Shown here: positions 44,906 through 53,166 of the stretch, piece after piece
Position numbering within the stretch: position 1 is the stretch's first letter
How the letters are laid out: each line of letters begins with the position of its first letter
Assembly: GCF_004791165.1 (NCBI RefSeq)
Contig: NZ_SRUZ01000003.1
Location: 558,001-622,000 of the forward strand
Origin: Mesorhizobium sp. M8A.F.Ca.ET.218.01.1.1
Lineage (GTDB): Bacteria; Pseudomonadota; Alphaproteobacteria; Rhizobiales; Rhizobiaceae
Length of the DNA: 64,000 nucleotides
Direction of reading: 5' to 3'
Program-made: the position numbers and the translations under genes
The notes under the pieces: model-generated
Told to the model about the DNA's origin: nothing
Databases searched by the model: none
What the model saw: only the letters and a program-made list of their open reading frames with translations

Positions 44906-45991
44906 TCAATTGAGACGGCCAAGAACGACCGCGTCCTGCCGGTCCCAGGCGAGCGGCACGGCGTCGCCGACGGCGACAGGCTTTGCGAAGAAATCCGAAT
45001 CGTCGACGATCACCGTGAAGTCATCGATGCCGGCGCCGTTGACCGACAACTTTACCGAATGGCCGCGATATTCGACGTTGGAAACGATGCCGGTGAAGCC
45101 GAGGCCGGGCGCAGGCGCGTCGCCGATGCGCACATGATCGGTGCGGATGGCGATATCGATCGGCGCGCCCGGCTCTCGACCGTGACCGCAGGCGGCGAGC
45201 GAGCCGCCGCCATTGACGTCGAAGACGACCATGCCGTCATGCTCGCCGGTGACCCGGCCGGACATGACATTGTGGTCGCCCATGAAGCGCGCGACGAAGG
45301 CCGTGGCCGGCCGTTCGAAGACGTCGCGCGGAGGCGCCGCCTGTTCGATACGGCCCTCATTCATCACCACGATCAGGTCCGCCAAGGCCATGGCCTCCTC
45401 CTGGCTGTGGGTGACGTGGACGAAGGTGATGCCGAGCGAGGTCTGCAGTTTCTTTAGCTCGGCGCGCATGCGGATCTTCAGGAACGGGTCGAGCGCCGAC
45501 AGCGGCTCGTCGAGCAGCAGCGCTTCCGGATCGGTGATCAAAGCCCGGGCGAGCGCCACGCGCTGCTGCTGGCCGCCGGAAAGCTGCGCGGGCCGGCGCG
45601 TCGCATAGGCCTCCATCTGCATCAGCTTCAGCATGTCGAGCGCCTTGGCACGGCGCTGTTCCTTGTCGACGCCCTTCATCTTCAGGCTGAAAGCGACATT
45701 GTCGACGAGATCCAGATGCGGGAACAAGGCGTAGGATTGGAACATCATTGCCGTGCCGCGTTTTGCCGGCGGCAGGTCGGTGACAACAATGTTGCCGAGC
45801 CGTACGTCGCCTGACGAGATGCTTTCGTGACCGGCGATCATGCGCAGCGTCGAGGTCTTGCCGCAGCCGGAAGGGCCGAGCAGGCAGCAATAGGTGCCCG
45901 CCGGTATCTTCAGGCTGATGTCCTCGACGGCGGTCGTCGTTCCATAGACTTTCGAAACGGACACGATGTCGATCTCGGCGGCTTTGGACAT
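44906..45991 (-). CDS. ABC transporter ATP-binding protein (PotA-like)
   Basis: The 361-residue ATPase has Walker A LLGPSGCGKTSTLRMI, signature LSGGQQQRVALARAL, Walker B EALLLDEPLSALD and H-loop VTHSQEEAMALAD, followed by the regulatory TOBE domain (about 280-360). It is the first gene of the operon ATPase-SBP-permease-permease-racemase-GNAT. Two palindromes upstream, shared with the divergent gntR gene, probably control it. Confidence 0.95.
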   Translation of the reverse strand: MSKAAEIDIVSVSKVYGTTTAVEDISLKIPAGTYCCLLGPSGCGKTSTLRMIAGHESISSGDVRLGNIVVTDLPPAKRGTAMMFQSYALFPHLDLVDNVAFSLKMKGVDKEQRRAKALDMLKLMQMEAYATRRPAQLSGGQQQRVALARALITDPEALLLDEPLSALDPFLKIRMRAELKKLQTSLGITFVHVTHSQEEAMALADLIVVMNEGRIEQAAPPRDVFERPATAFVARFMGDHNVMSGRVTGEHDGMVVFDVNGGGSLAACGHGREPGAPIDIAIRTDHVRIGDAPAPGLGFTGIVSNVEYRGHSVKLSVNGAGIDDFTVIVDDSDFFAKPVAVGDAVPLAWDRQDAVVLGRLN

Positions 45992-46004
45992 TCAGGCTTC
46001 CCCG

Positions 46005-46022
46005 TTTGGTGCATTAACCAAA
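46005..46022. promoter_or_regulatory. Inverted repeat next to the ABC operon start
   Basis: TTTGGT (46005-46010), GCATTA, ACCAAA (46017-46022) lies 14 bases before the ATPase ATG on the minus strand, where it would block initiation. It shares a GCATT centre with the palindrome at 46117-46131, suggesting a common regulator. Confidence 0.5.
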
Positions 46023-46116
46023 GCATCATGCGTGCCAATCTGGGGATGTGGGGCCAAGCGTTTGAATCGTTTAAAGAAATCAGGCTTCTTGCCGGCTGCC
46101 TACCTTCGAGGCTACT

Positions 46117-46131
46117 TTGTGCATTGCACAA
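46117..46131. promoter_or_regulatory. Perfect 15-base palindrome, probable GntR/FCD operator
   Basis: TTGTGCA-T-TGCACAA fits the general FCD-type GntR operator TTGT-N7-ACAA. It lies mid-way between the divergent ABC operon and gntR. A further half-site, TGCACAAAA, is near 46156. The remainder of 45992-46255 holds no gene. Confidence 0.6.
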
Positions 46132-46255
46132 ATTATGAGCTATCGCGCGCGATCTGCACAAAAATCGTATGCAATCTTTTTCGACTTCGTGTTCACTTTG
46201 CCTCTCGTGCACGAGCGAGGACTCGCGTTAGAAGAGGGCGGGAACCATCATCGCC

Positions 46256-46969
46256 ATGAACATCACCGATCAGGTCTATTCCGCCGCCGACAGCGCCAAC
46301 CAGGATCGCGCCCAGGCGATTCGCGACAGTCTGCGCGACGCCATAGTCGACCGGAGGCTGGCGCCGGGCACCAAGCTGTCGGAAGGCGAGGTCGGCACGC
46401 TGTTCGACGTGTCGCGCACCGTCGCTCGCGCGGCGCTGCAGATGCTGTCTTTCGAAGGGCTGGTGCGAACCGAGCGCAATCGAGGCGCCTTCGTTGCCAA
46501 TCCATCGCCCGAGGAAGCGCGCCAGGTGTTCGCCTCGCGCCGGCTGATCGAGCCGGGCATTGCCACTGCCGCCTGCGAGCGGGTCACATCAGCCGATATT
46601 GTCGCCTTCAGGGCGCAACTCGACGAGGAGGGCCGCTTCATCGCCGAGCGCGGTCCGACGGCGCGGCGTTCCGAAATCAAGGCGTCCGGCGATTTCCATC
46701 TGTTGCTCGCCTCGGTCGCCGGCAATGCCATCCTGCAGCGCTTCATGGAGGAACTGGTTGCGCGCTCGTCGCTTGTCATTGCGCTTTACGGACGGTCTGG
46801 CGTATCGGCCTGCGGCCACACGGAGCACACGGGTATTGTCGGTGCGCTGGAAAGCCGCGACTCCGGGCTGGTGAGCCGCTTGATGCTGCACCACATCGAC
46901 CACATCGAGGCTGATCTCGATCTGCGCGTCAGGGCAGGCCCAGCGCTCCGCGAGGCTCTCAATTTCTGA
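46256..46969 (+). CDS. GntR-family regulator, FCD subfamily
   Basis: The 237-residue protein has an N-terminal winged helix (AIVDRRLAPGTKLSEGEVGT, then LFDVSRTVARAALQMLSFEG and LVRTERNRGAFVANPS) and a C-terminal helical FCD ligand domain with metal-type histidines (KASGDFHLLLASVAGNAILQ and HTEHTGIVGALES). FCD regulators usually sense the imported metabolite and control the adjacent transport operon. It is divergent from the ABC-racemase operon. Its stop is 3 bases from the stop of the convergent next gene. Confidence 0.92.
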   Translation: MNITDQVYSAADSANQDRAQAIRDSLRDAIVDRRLAPGTKLSEGEVGTLFDVSRTVARAALQMLSFEGLVRTERNRGAFVANPSPEEARQVFASRRLIEPGIATAACERVTSADIVAFRAQLDEEGRFIAERGPTARRSEIKASGDFHLLLASVAGNAILQRFMEELVARSSLVIALYGRSGVSACGHTEHTGIVGALESRDSGLVSRLMLHHIDHIEADLDLRVRAGPALREALNF

Positions 46970-46972
46970 GGT

Positions 46973-48202
46973 CTAGTGTTCGTCTTCCGTGGGAAGGGGG
47001 GCCGTCTGTCCGGCTGCCTTGCGGCGCAGCATCTTGGCTAGCTTCCAGATCGTCGGGCTATTCTTGACAAAGGCCTTCAGCCGCGCGCCCTGGCGAAGTG
47101 CCTGTCCCAGCGCACGGCCCTTGAGCGTCAGCGGAACCAGGACCTCGAAATGCTGCGTTTCGATATCGCACCATAGCCGCTTGTAGGGCTCGTCTCCGAC
47201 GGAGAAATCATAGACCGCGAACCCGCTCTGGCAGGCGTTCTGGATGTTGTCGAAGAACAGGAAGTCGCCCGGGCTGGTGTTGGCAAGTTCATCCTCGGCG
47301 ATCGCCCCGAACTCGCAGATCAGGCGCCGGCCCGAGCGGCTCGATCCGGTGACGGCGCGCAACTTGCCGGCGACCTCCAGCCCATGCAGCACGAAGCAAG
47401 GCTTGTCCTCGGCAAGCGCTTGCGTAAACAGCCCCCGGAAGAAGGCGCGTGTCCGGTCGTCACCGAAGACGTTGGCAATGCCCATCTTGCGGAAGCGCTG
47501 TTCCTTCATCTCGAAGAACGCGTCGAGCAGCCTCTCCACCTCGTCGGCGCTGCGCGCCTCGATGCGCCGGTGGCTGCCGACGGCCTCGAACTTGCGCGTC
47601 TGCGAACGATGCTTCTTGCGTTTGCGCTTGCCGCTGGCACGCAGCAGCAGCGCATCGAATCCACCGCTGAGGTCGACGGCCAACGAAAGGTTGGGGCTGG
47701 CGAAATGATCGAGCGATGCCAGCGGATTGGCAATGCCGTCGAGATCGGGCAGCAATCTTTCCAGCGCGATGAGATCAACATCGGGCCGGGACCCGGCGAT
47801 CGCCGCGAGCATTGAGCGGATGGCTGTGATGTCGCCGCTCGCCAGCCATTGCGGTTCGGCGGCGGCGAAATTGCCATTGGCGTGGCGGCCGCCCATGAAC
47901 TGGGCGACCCGCAACGGGCCGCGCTTGACCACCTCCAGCGCCACTGCGAAAGCCGGCCTGCCCTCCAGTTCGAGCGTGGCGATGAGCAGATCGGGCTTGA
48001 CCTCGGCGGCCCAGGTCAAGACCCATGCCGCACTTTGCGCCGGCGCATAGAGTGCCGAACGACAGAACGCCGCATACGCCGCGAGTCCTTCGGCGGCGGC
48101 AACTGAAACCGACAGCCCCGCGGTATGCCCGGGCAGTGCGCGTGATGAAGCCTGGATCGCCGCGAGCCGCTTGCCATCAAATGACGCGGTTGCGTCAACC
48201 AT
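46973..48202 (-). CDS. GNAT-type acetyltransferase of the CelD/BcsL family
   Basis: The 409-residue protein resembles CelD/BcsL-type proteins from rhizobial cellulose or exopolysaccharide loci. Seen are DALLLRASGKRKRKKHRSQT with a strongly basic patch near residue 195, RSADEVERLLDAFFEMKEQR, and GDFLFFDNIQNACQSGFAVY then YDFSVGDEPYKRLW, which is the conserved FemAB-like core. A role in modifying an extracellular polysaccharide fits the neighbouring polysaccharide deacetylase, but is inferred. Confidence 0.8.
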   Translation of the reverse strand: MVDATASFDGKRLAAIQASSRALPGHTAGLSVSVAAAEGLAAYAAFCRSALYAPAQSAAWVLTWAAEVKPDLLIATLELEGRPAFAVALEVVKRGPLRVAQFMGGRHANGNFAAAEPQWLASGDITAIRSMLAAIAGSRPDVDLIALERLLPDLDGIANPLASLDHFASPNLSLAVDLSGGFDALLLRASGKRKRKKHRSQTRKFEAVGSHRRIEARSADEVERLLDAFFEMKEQRFRKMGIANVFGDDRTRAFFRGLFTQALAEDKPCFVLHGLEVAGKLRAVTGSSRSGRRLICEFGAIAEDELANTSPGDFLFFDNIQNACQSGFAVYDFSVGDEPYKRLWCDIETQHFEVLVPLTLKGRALGQALRQGARLKAFVKNSPTIWKLAKMLRRKAAGQTAPLPTEDEH

Positions 48203-48291
48203 ACCTCAATCCTTAAGGCGTACTGATCCCGATTTGGGGGGCGCTCGGGCGTATTCCGTGCTTGGATAGCCTAGGCGCAAAAGGTGAATGA

Positions 48292-49350
48292 ATGATCGAC
48301 GGTGGGGAGGCAATCCGGAAACTGGCGCTCAACGTCGCCCGCTATACCGGCCTCGCACCGCTGGCCAGGCCGTTTGTCGGCGGCATCGGCGCCATCCTGA
48401 TGCTGCACCGCGTGACGGCGACACCCGAAAAGCCCGACAGCGTCAACCGGCACCTCAACATCGCGCCCAGTTTCCTCGATGCCGTGATCGCCGACATGAG
48501 AGCGGACGGCTATGCCTTCGTCTCGATGGACGAAGCCGTGGAGCGCATCAAGGCAGGCGGCAAGGGCGGCCGGTTCGCCACCATCACCGCCGACGATGCC
48601 TATCGCGACAACATGACCGAGGCCTTGCCGGTGCTGGAGAAGCATGGCGCGCCGCTCACCATCTATGTCGCTCCAGGGCTGATCGATGGCACCGCCCACC
48701 TTTGGTGGGATGTGGTCGAGGATATCGTCAATGCCTGCGATCGCCTGACCCTGACCACACCGAACGGCCCGACCGTGATCGATTGCGCGACCCCCGTCAG
48801 GAAACATCAGGCCATCGCCCGCCTGCATGCCTATTTTACCACCGAGGTCGGCGAGGAGGACCTGCGGAGCGTGCTGCGCGATCTGGCCGCTTCGAATGGG
48901 GTCGACGCGGACGCCCCACGCCTGCGCACGCTGATGAACTGGGATGAGATCCGTACCGTCGCCGCACATCCGCTGGTGACGATGGGCGCCCATACGGTCA
49001 ACCACAGCAATCTGAAGCGGCTTTCCGAGGCCGATGCGCGGCGCGAGATCGGCGCCGTCAACGACATGCTGCGAACTGAGCTTGGCGAGGAACCCCGCCA
49101 TTTCGCCTATCCCTACGGCTACGCCAGCGCCGTCGGTTGCCGCGAAGTGGGCTTCGCGCGCGACGCCGGCTATGCTTCCGCCGTGACCACCCGCCACGGC
49201 GTGCTGCGCGCCGAACATGCCGGTTTCCTGCATGCCCTGCCGCGCATTTCGGTCAATGGCCGCTACCAGAGCCTGCACCATATCCGCACGATGCTGTCGG
49301 GCGTGACGACGCCGCTCGCCAACGCCGGCAAGATGCTCGTCACGATCTGA
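48292..49350 (+). CDS. Polysaccharide deacetylase family protein
   Basis: The 352-residue protein has a carbohydrate-esterase 4-like core: metal-site motif 1 as FATITADDAYRDNMTEALPV (aspartates in ADD), and motif 2 as MGAHTVNHSNLKRL with two histidines. The canonical TFDDG is altered to TADDA, so activity may differ. Preceding LARPFVGGIGAILMLHRV is typical of the group. It is divergent from the CelD-like gene, about 90 bases apart. Confidence 0.85.
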   Translation: MIDGGEAIRKLALNVARYTGLAPLARPFVGGIGAILMLHRVTATPEKPDSVNRHLNIAPSFLDAVIADMRADGYAFVSMDEAVERIKAGGKGGRFATITADDAYRDNMTEALPVLEKHGAPLTIYVAPGLIDGTAHLWWDVVEDIVNACDRLTLTTPNGPTVIDCATPVRKHQAIARLHAYFTTEVGEEDLRSVLRDLAASNGVDADAPRLRTLMNWDEIRTVAAHPLVTMGAHTVNHSNLKRLSEADARREIGAVNDMLRTELGEEPRHFAYPYGYASAVGCREVGFARDAGYASAVTTRHGVLRAEHAGFLHALPRISVNGRYQSLHHIRTMLSGVTTPLANAGKMLVTI

Positions 49351-49374
49351 CGGACTGCCCGGTCCGGGCTGGGC

Positions 49375-49590
49375 TCAGCGCTTGGCCCTCGGCTCCAGCA
49401 TCAGCCATTTGATGATGCCCATCGCCGGCAGCACCCAGAGCAGACCGCTAAGCAGGAAGAACAGGAATTGCACCAGCGCGCCCGACTCCGACAGGCGGGC
49501 GACCGCGAAGATCGACGCGACCAGCGCGTAGATGATGACCAGCGCCAAAAGCAGGAACATTCCGATAAGCTTTTTCAGTCGAATGGGCAT
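49375..49590 (-). CDS. DUF2842 small membrane protein
   Basis: The 71-residue protein has two hydrophobic segments (about 8-28 and 38-58) and the family look PIRLKKLIGMFLLLALVIIY with PAMGIIKWLMLEP. DUF2842 genes commonly neighbour ctaA in alphaproteobacteria, as here (divergent, 150 bases away), which hints at a cytochrome oxidase link. Function unknown. ATG 49590 starts the conserved part. Confidence 0.85.
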   Translation of the reverse strand: MPIRLKKLIGMFLLLALVIIYALVASIFAVARLSESGALVQFLFFLLSGLLWVLPAMGIIKWLMLEPRAKR

Positions 49591-49743
49591 GGCTTGGCCT
49601 CGTTGATGGCTACCGCTTAGGCCGAACGCGGGACGCGCGCAACCTACCACATCAGGCGCGACGGCGTGCCGCGCTGCGCGGTCTTGCCAGCAGGAGTGCG
49701 ATGGTTCACCAATCCGCGACATTCAACCTGCCGGGATATAGCC

Positions 49744-50835
49744 ATGGCCGCCATCACCGCCGCCGCGCCCTATCAGGCCCGCGACCGCGACCTGCACAAC
49801 CGGGTACTCGTGCGCGGCTGGCTGTACGTCGTGCTCCTCGTGCTGTTCGCGCTGGTGCTGGTTGGCGGCGCCACGCGGTTGACCGAATCCGGCCTGTCGA
49901 TCACCGAATGGCAGCCGATCCATGGCGTCATCCCGCCGCTCAACGACGCCGAGTGGCAGGAGGAATTCCAGCGCTACCAGCAGATCCCGCAATACACAGA
50001 GCTCAACAAGGACATGAGCATCGAGGCGTTCAAGTCGATCTTCTGGTGGGAATGGGCGCATCGCCTGCTCGCGCGCAGTGTCGGCCTGGTCTTTGCCTTG
50101 CCGCTTCTGGTCTTCTGGGCGACGCGCCGCATCGAGCGCGGCCTTGGACCGAAGCTGGTCGGCATTCTGCTTCTCGGCGGGCTGCAGGGGGCCATCGGCT
50201 GGTGGATGGTGGCCTCCGGCCTGGTCGACCGCGTGTCGGTGAGCCAGTACAGGCTCGCCACGCACTTGACGCTGGCGGCCCTGATCTTCACCGCGACCAT
50301 GGTTGTCGCGCGGGGTCTCGCTCCTCACTCCGAGCCTGCGGCCGATCGCTCGACGCAGAGATTGGCCGGTTTCATCGTGCTTCTGGCGCTGATCCAGATT
50401 TATCTCGGCGGTCTGGTGGCCGGTCTCGACGCCGGCATGAGCTACAACACCTGGCCGCTGATGGACGGCAGGATCGTTCCCGGCGATCTGCTCATCCTCG
50501 ATCCGGCGTGGCGCAACGTCTTCGAGAACCCGAAGACGGTGCAGTTCATCCACCGGCTCGGCGCCTATACGGTCTTCGCCGTCGCGCTCTGGCACATGAT
50601 CGCCACGCGTCGGCGGCTGCCAGGCTCGACGCATGCGCGACGCGCGGCGCTGTTGTTCGTTCTGGTATTGGTGCAAGCTTCGATCGGTATCGGCACGCTG
50701 CTGATGCAGGTGCCCCTGCATATGGCGCTGACCCATCAGGCGTTTGCGCTTGTTGTGCTGGGCTTTGCCGCCGCCCATTGGCGGGGCACCAAGGGCGCTT
50801 ATCCCTTGCCCAACGAGATTGCCGTCGGACGCTGA
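49744..50835 (+). CDS. ctaA: Heme A synthase (CtaA)
   Basis: CtaA oxidises heme O to heme A for aa3-type cytochrome oxidase. The 363-residue membrane protein has eight predicted helices and heme-ligand histidines in [39 protein letters not shown] and [29 protein letters not shown] after the first helix is diagnostic of the alphaproteobacterial form (type 2, without the cysteine pair). ATG 49744 was chosen because the conserved N-terminus begins there. Confidence 0.95.
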   Translation: MAAITAAAPYQARDRDLHNRVLVRGWLYVVLLVLFALVLVGGATRLTESGLSITEWQPIHGVIPPLNDAEWQEEFQRYQQIPQYTELNKDMSIEAFKSIFWWEWAHRLLARSVGLVFALPLLVFWATRRIERGLGPKLVGILLLGGLQGAIGWWMVASGLVDRVSVSQYRLATHLTLAALIFTATMVVARGLAPHSEPAADRSTQRLAGFIVLLALIQIYLGGLVAGLDAGMSYNTWPLMDGRIVPGDLLILDPAWRNVFENPKTVQFIHRLGAYTVFAVALWHMIATRRRLPGSTHARRAALLFVLVLVQASIGIGTLLMQVPLHMALTHQAFALVVLGFAAAHWRGTKGAYPLPNEIAVGR

Positions 50836-50845
50836 GCGCGGCCGA

Positions 50846-51079
50846 TCACATCCAGAATTCGTTGGACTGCGTCGTCTTATCGCCGCCTTCGCCGCGCCGC
50901 CAGGCAAGGAAATGCTCGCCGCGCAACTCGTCGGCAACGTCGTCGAACGGCTTCAGCGCCTTCACGATCGCCGGTGAGCCGTCCTCGCGCCGCACCTTCC
51001 AGATGCGGCTCGAGAATGTTTCGGCAATGAGTTCGGGTTCGCTGACTTGCCAGCGCGCTGGAAAGGCCGGCGCGTCCAT
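50846..51079 (-). pseudogene. Truncated aminoglycoside/hydroxyurea phosphotransferase
   Basis: The 77-residue frame reads DAPAFPARWQVSEPELIAET, then SRIWKVRREDGSPAIVKALK and PFDDVADELRGEHFLAWRRG, which is the N-lobe of the APH(6)/hydroxyurea kinase family, complete through the ATP-binding lysine (VKALK). After EGG the similarity stops and the frame ends with DKTTQSNEFWM. Family members are about 260-300 residues, so some 200 residues including the catalytic loop are missing. ATG 51079 overlaps the argC stop (TGATG), so it is still translated behind argC. Confidence 0.7.
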
Positions 51080-52005
51080 CACAGGCCGAGCATCAGGTCC
51101 ATGTTCTGGACGGCCGCGCCCGAGGCGCCCTTGCCGAGATTGTCGTAGACCGCCAGCAGCAGCGCCTGGGCTCTGCTGTCGTTGGCAAAGATATAGACCC
51201 TCATGCGGTTGGTGCCGTTGTAGATCTCCGGATCGATGTCCGGCACGCGCTCCAGATGCGCATAGGGCGCCACCTCGACCACACCGCCCTTGATCGCGGC
51301 GAAATGGTCCGAAATGGCGGCGTGAAGTTCGGCACCCGTCGGCACGCGTTCGAGGCCGCCGAGCTGCAACGGCACCACCGTGATCATGCCTTGGGCGAAA
51401 TTGCCCACCGCCGGCTGCATGATCGGATCATGCGACAGCTTCGCATAGGCCTTCAATTCCGGCACGTGCTTGTGCTGCAGGGTCAGGCCATAGGGCAGGA
51501 ACTCCGAGGCGTCCTCGCCCTTGGTGACATAGTCTTCGATCATCGGACGCCCGCCGCCCGAATAGCCCGTAATGCCGTTGACCGCGATCGGGAAATTGGC
51601 CGGCAGCAAGCCTGCCGTGACCAGTGGCCTGAGCGTCGCGATCGGTCCCTGTGGCCAGCAGCCCGGATTGGCGACGCGCTTGGCCGTGGCGATCTTCCTC
51701 GCCTGCTCCTTGTCCAGTTCGGCGAAGCCATATTCCCAGCCTTCGGCCACGCGATGCGCGGTCGACGCATCGATCACCTTGGTGGTGTCGTTGGTGATCA
51801 GCGAGACGCTTTCCCTGGCTGCATCGTCGGGCAGGCACAGGATGGCGATATCGGCGGCGTTGAGGAATTCGGCGCGCGCGGTCGTTTCCTTGCGACGCTC
51901 GACCGGAATGGAAATGATCTCCAGATCGCCGCGCTCGGCAAGCAGCGCCCGGATCTGGAGGCCGGTGGTGCCGTGCTCGCCGTCGATGAAGATTTTCGGT
52001 TTCAT
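51079..52005 (-). CDS. argC: N-acetyl-gamma-glutamyl-phosphate reductase
   Basis: ArgC reduces N-acetylglutamyl phosphate in arginine synthesis. The 308-residue protein is of the short (type 2) form, with KIFIDGEHGTTGLQIRALLA as the nucleotide loop, ANPGCWPQGPIATLRPLVTA with the active-site cysteine, and GITGYSGGGRPMIEDYV. It is followed by the truncated kinase and preceded 30 bases upstream by the agmatinase gene, a pairing that puts arginine/agmatine functions together. Confidence 0.95.
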   Translation of the reverse strand: MKPKIFIDGEHGTTGLQIRALLAERGDLEIISIPVERRKETTARAEFLNAADIAILCLPDDAARESVSLITNDTTKVIDASTAHRVAEGWEYGFAELDKEQARKIATAKRVANPGCWPQGPIATLRPLVTAGLLPANFPIAVNGITGYSGGGRPMIEDYVTKGEDASEFLPYGLTLQHKHVPELKAYAKLSHDPIMQPAVGNFAQGMITVVPLQLGGLERVPTGAELHAAISDHFAAIKGGVVEVAPYAHLERVPDIDPEIYNGTNRMRVYIFANDSRAQALLLAVYDNLGKGASGAAVQNMDLMLGL

Positions 52006-52035
52006 TGCCTGATCAAATTCCCTGATATACCAAGA

Positions 52036-53043
52036 CTATATGCCGTTGCCATGATTGACCGCGGCGCCGTTGTGGTTGCCGTTGTTCAGCTCCTCGAGCC
52101 GTGCCTTTCGCTCGGCCAGCAGGCCGAGATACTGCATGGCCACCATCGAACCGGCGATCGCCGTTATATCGGCGTGATCATAGGCCGGCGCAACCTCCAC
52201 GACATCGGCGCCGACGATATCGACCTGGTTGAGCTGACGCAGCGTCGACAGGATCTTCGCCGAGGACGGGCCGCCCGAAACTGGCGTGCCGGTTCCAGGC
52301 GCATAGGCCGGATCGAGGCAGTCGATGTCGAAGGTCAGATAGGTCTTCTTGCCGCCGGTGCGATCGACGATGGCGTAGGCGATGTCGGAGGCGCGCATCT
52401 CCTCGATCTCATGGCCATAGAGAATCTTGATGCCGAACGTGTCGGGCGCGTGGGTGCGGATGCCGATCTGGATCGAGCGGTCGGGATCGATGATGCCTTC
52501 CTTGACCGCTCGGCCGACGAAGGACCCGTGGTCGATGCGCTTGCCGTCATCGGGCCATGTGTCCTGGTGGGCGTCGAACTGCACCAAGGCCAGCGGTCCG
52601 TGGATGGCGGCATGCGCCTTGAGCAGCGGCCAGGTGACGAAATGGTCGCCGCCCAGCGTCAGCAGGAAGGCGCCCGATTTCAGGATCTTGGCCGCTTCGC
52701 GCTCGATCGTGCCGGGCGTCTTCTGATGGTTGCCCGAGTCGAGCAGGCAGTCGCCATAATCGACCACGGCGAGGTGCTCGAACAGATCGCGCGAAAACGG
52801 GTATTGCGGGTCGTTGTCGAGGATCGCCGAGGCGCGGCGGATCGCCTGCGGCCCGAACCGGGCGCCCGGCCGGTTGGTGACGGCGGCGTCGAAGGGAATG
52901 CCCCACACCACCGCATCCGCGCCCTTCACGTCCTTGGTGTATTTGCGCCGCATGAAAGACAGCGCGCCCGAATAGGTCGGCTCAAGGGCGCCACCCGTTT
53001 TGGAGCGGGCGGTGAAGGCATGGTCGATGTTCTTGGTCGCCAT
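52036..53043 (-). CDS. speB: Agmatinase / ureohydrolase
   Basis: The 335-residue ureohydrolase hydrolyses agmatine to putrescine and urea. Manganese-site motifs are LTLGGDHFVTWPLL, LVQFDAHQDTW and YLTFDIDCLDPAYAPGTGTP, all intact. Length and the KILYGHEIEEMRASDIAYAI segment fit the proteobacterial agmatinase branch; guanidinobutyrase or similar activity cannot be excluded. It lies directly upstream of argC on the same strand. Confidence 0.92.
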   Translation of the reverse strand: MATKNIDHAFTARSKTGGALEPTYSGALSFMRRKYTKDVKGADAVVWGIPFDAAVTNRPGARFGPQAIRRASAILDNDPQYPFSRDLFEHLAVVDYGDCLLDSGNHQKTPGTIEREAAKILKSGAFLLTLGGDHFVTWPLLKAHAAIHGPLALVQFDAHQDTWPDDGKRIDHGSFVGRAVKEGIIDPDRSIQIGIRTHAPDTFGIKILYGHEIEEMRASDIAYAIVDRTGGKKTYLTFDIDCLDPAYAPGTGTPVSGGPSSAKILSTLRQLNQVDIVGADVVEVAPAYDHADITAIAGSMVAMQYLGLLAERKARLEELNNGNHNGAAVNHGNGI

Positions 53044-53166
53044 TACGGGTCCTCGTTTTCATCGGGGTGCAACAACTACAGAACCGGCATGGAAGATGCC
53101 AGTCACAGCTTGGGGAGACGAAACCGCGCCGCCCGGGCGCCACGGCAAGACAGGATTTGTATCATC

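Noticed and set aside
51256..53166. Long upstream extension of the acyltransferase frame
   Set aside because: The extension lies opposite argC and speB and has no protein-like features; the acyltransferase proper starts at 53167.
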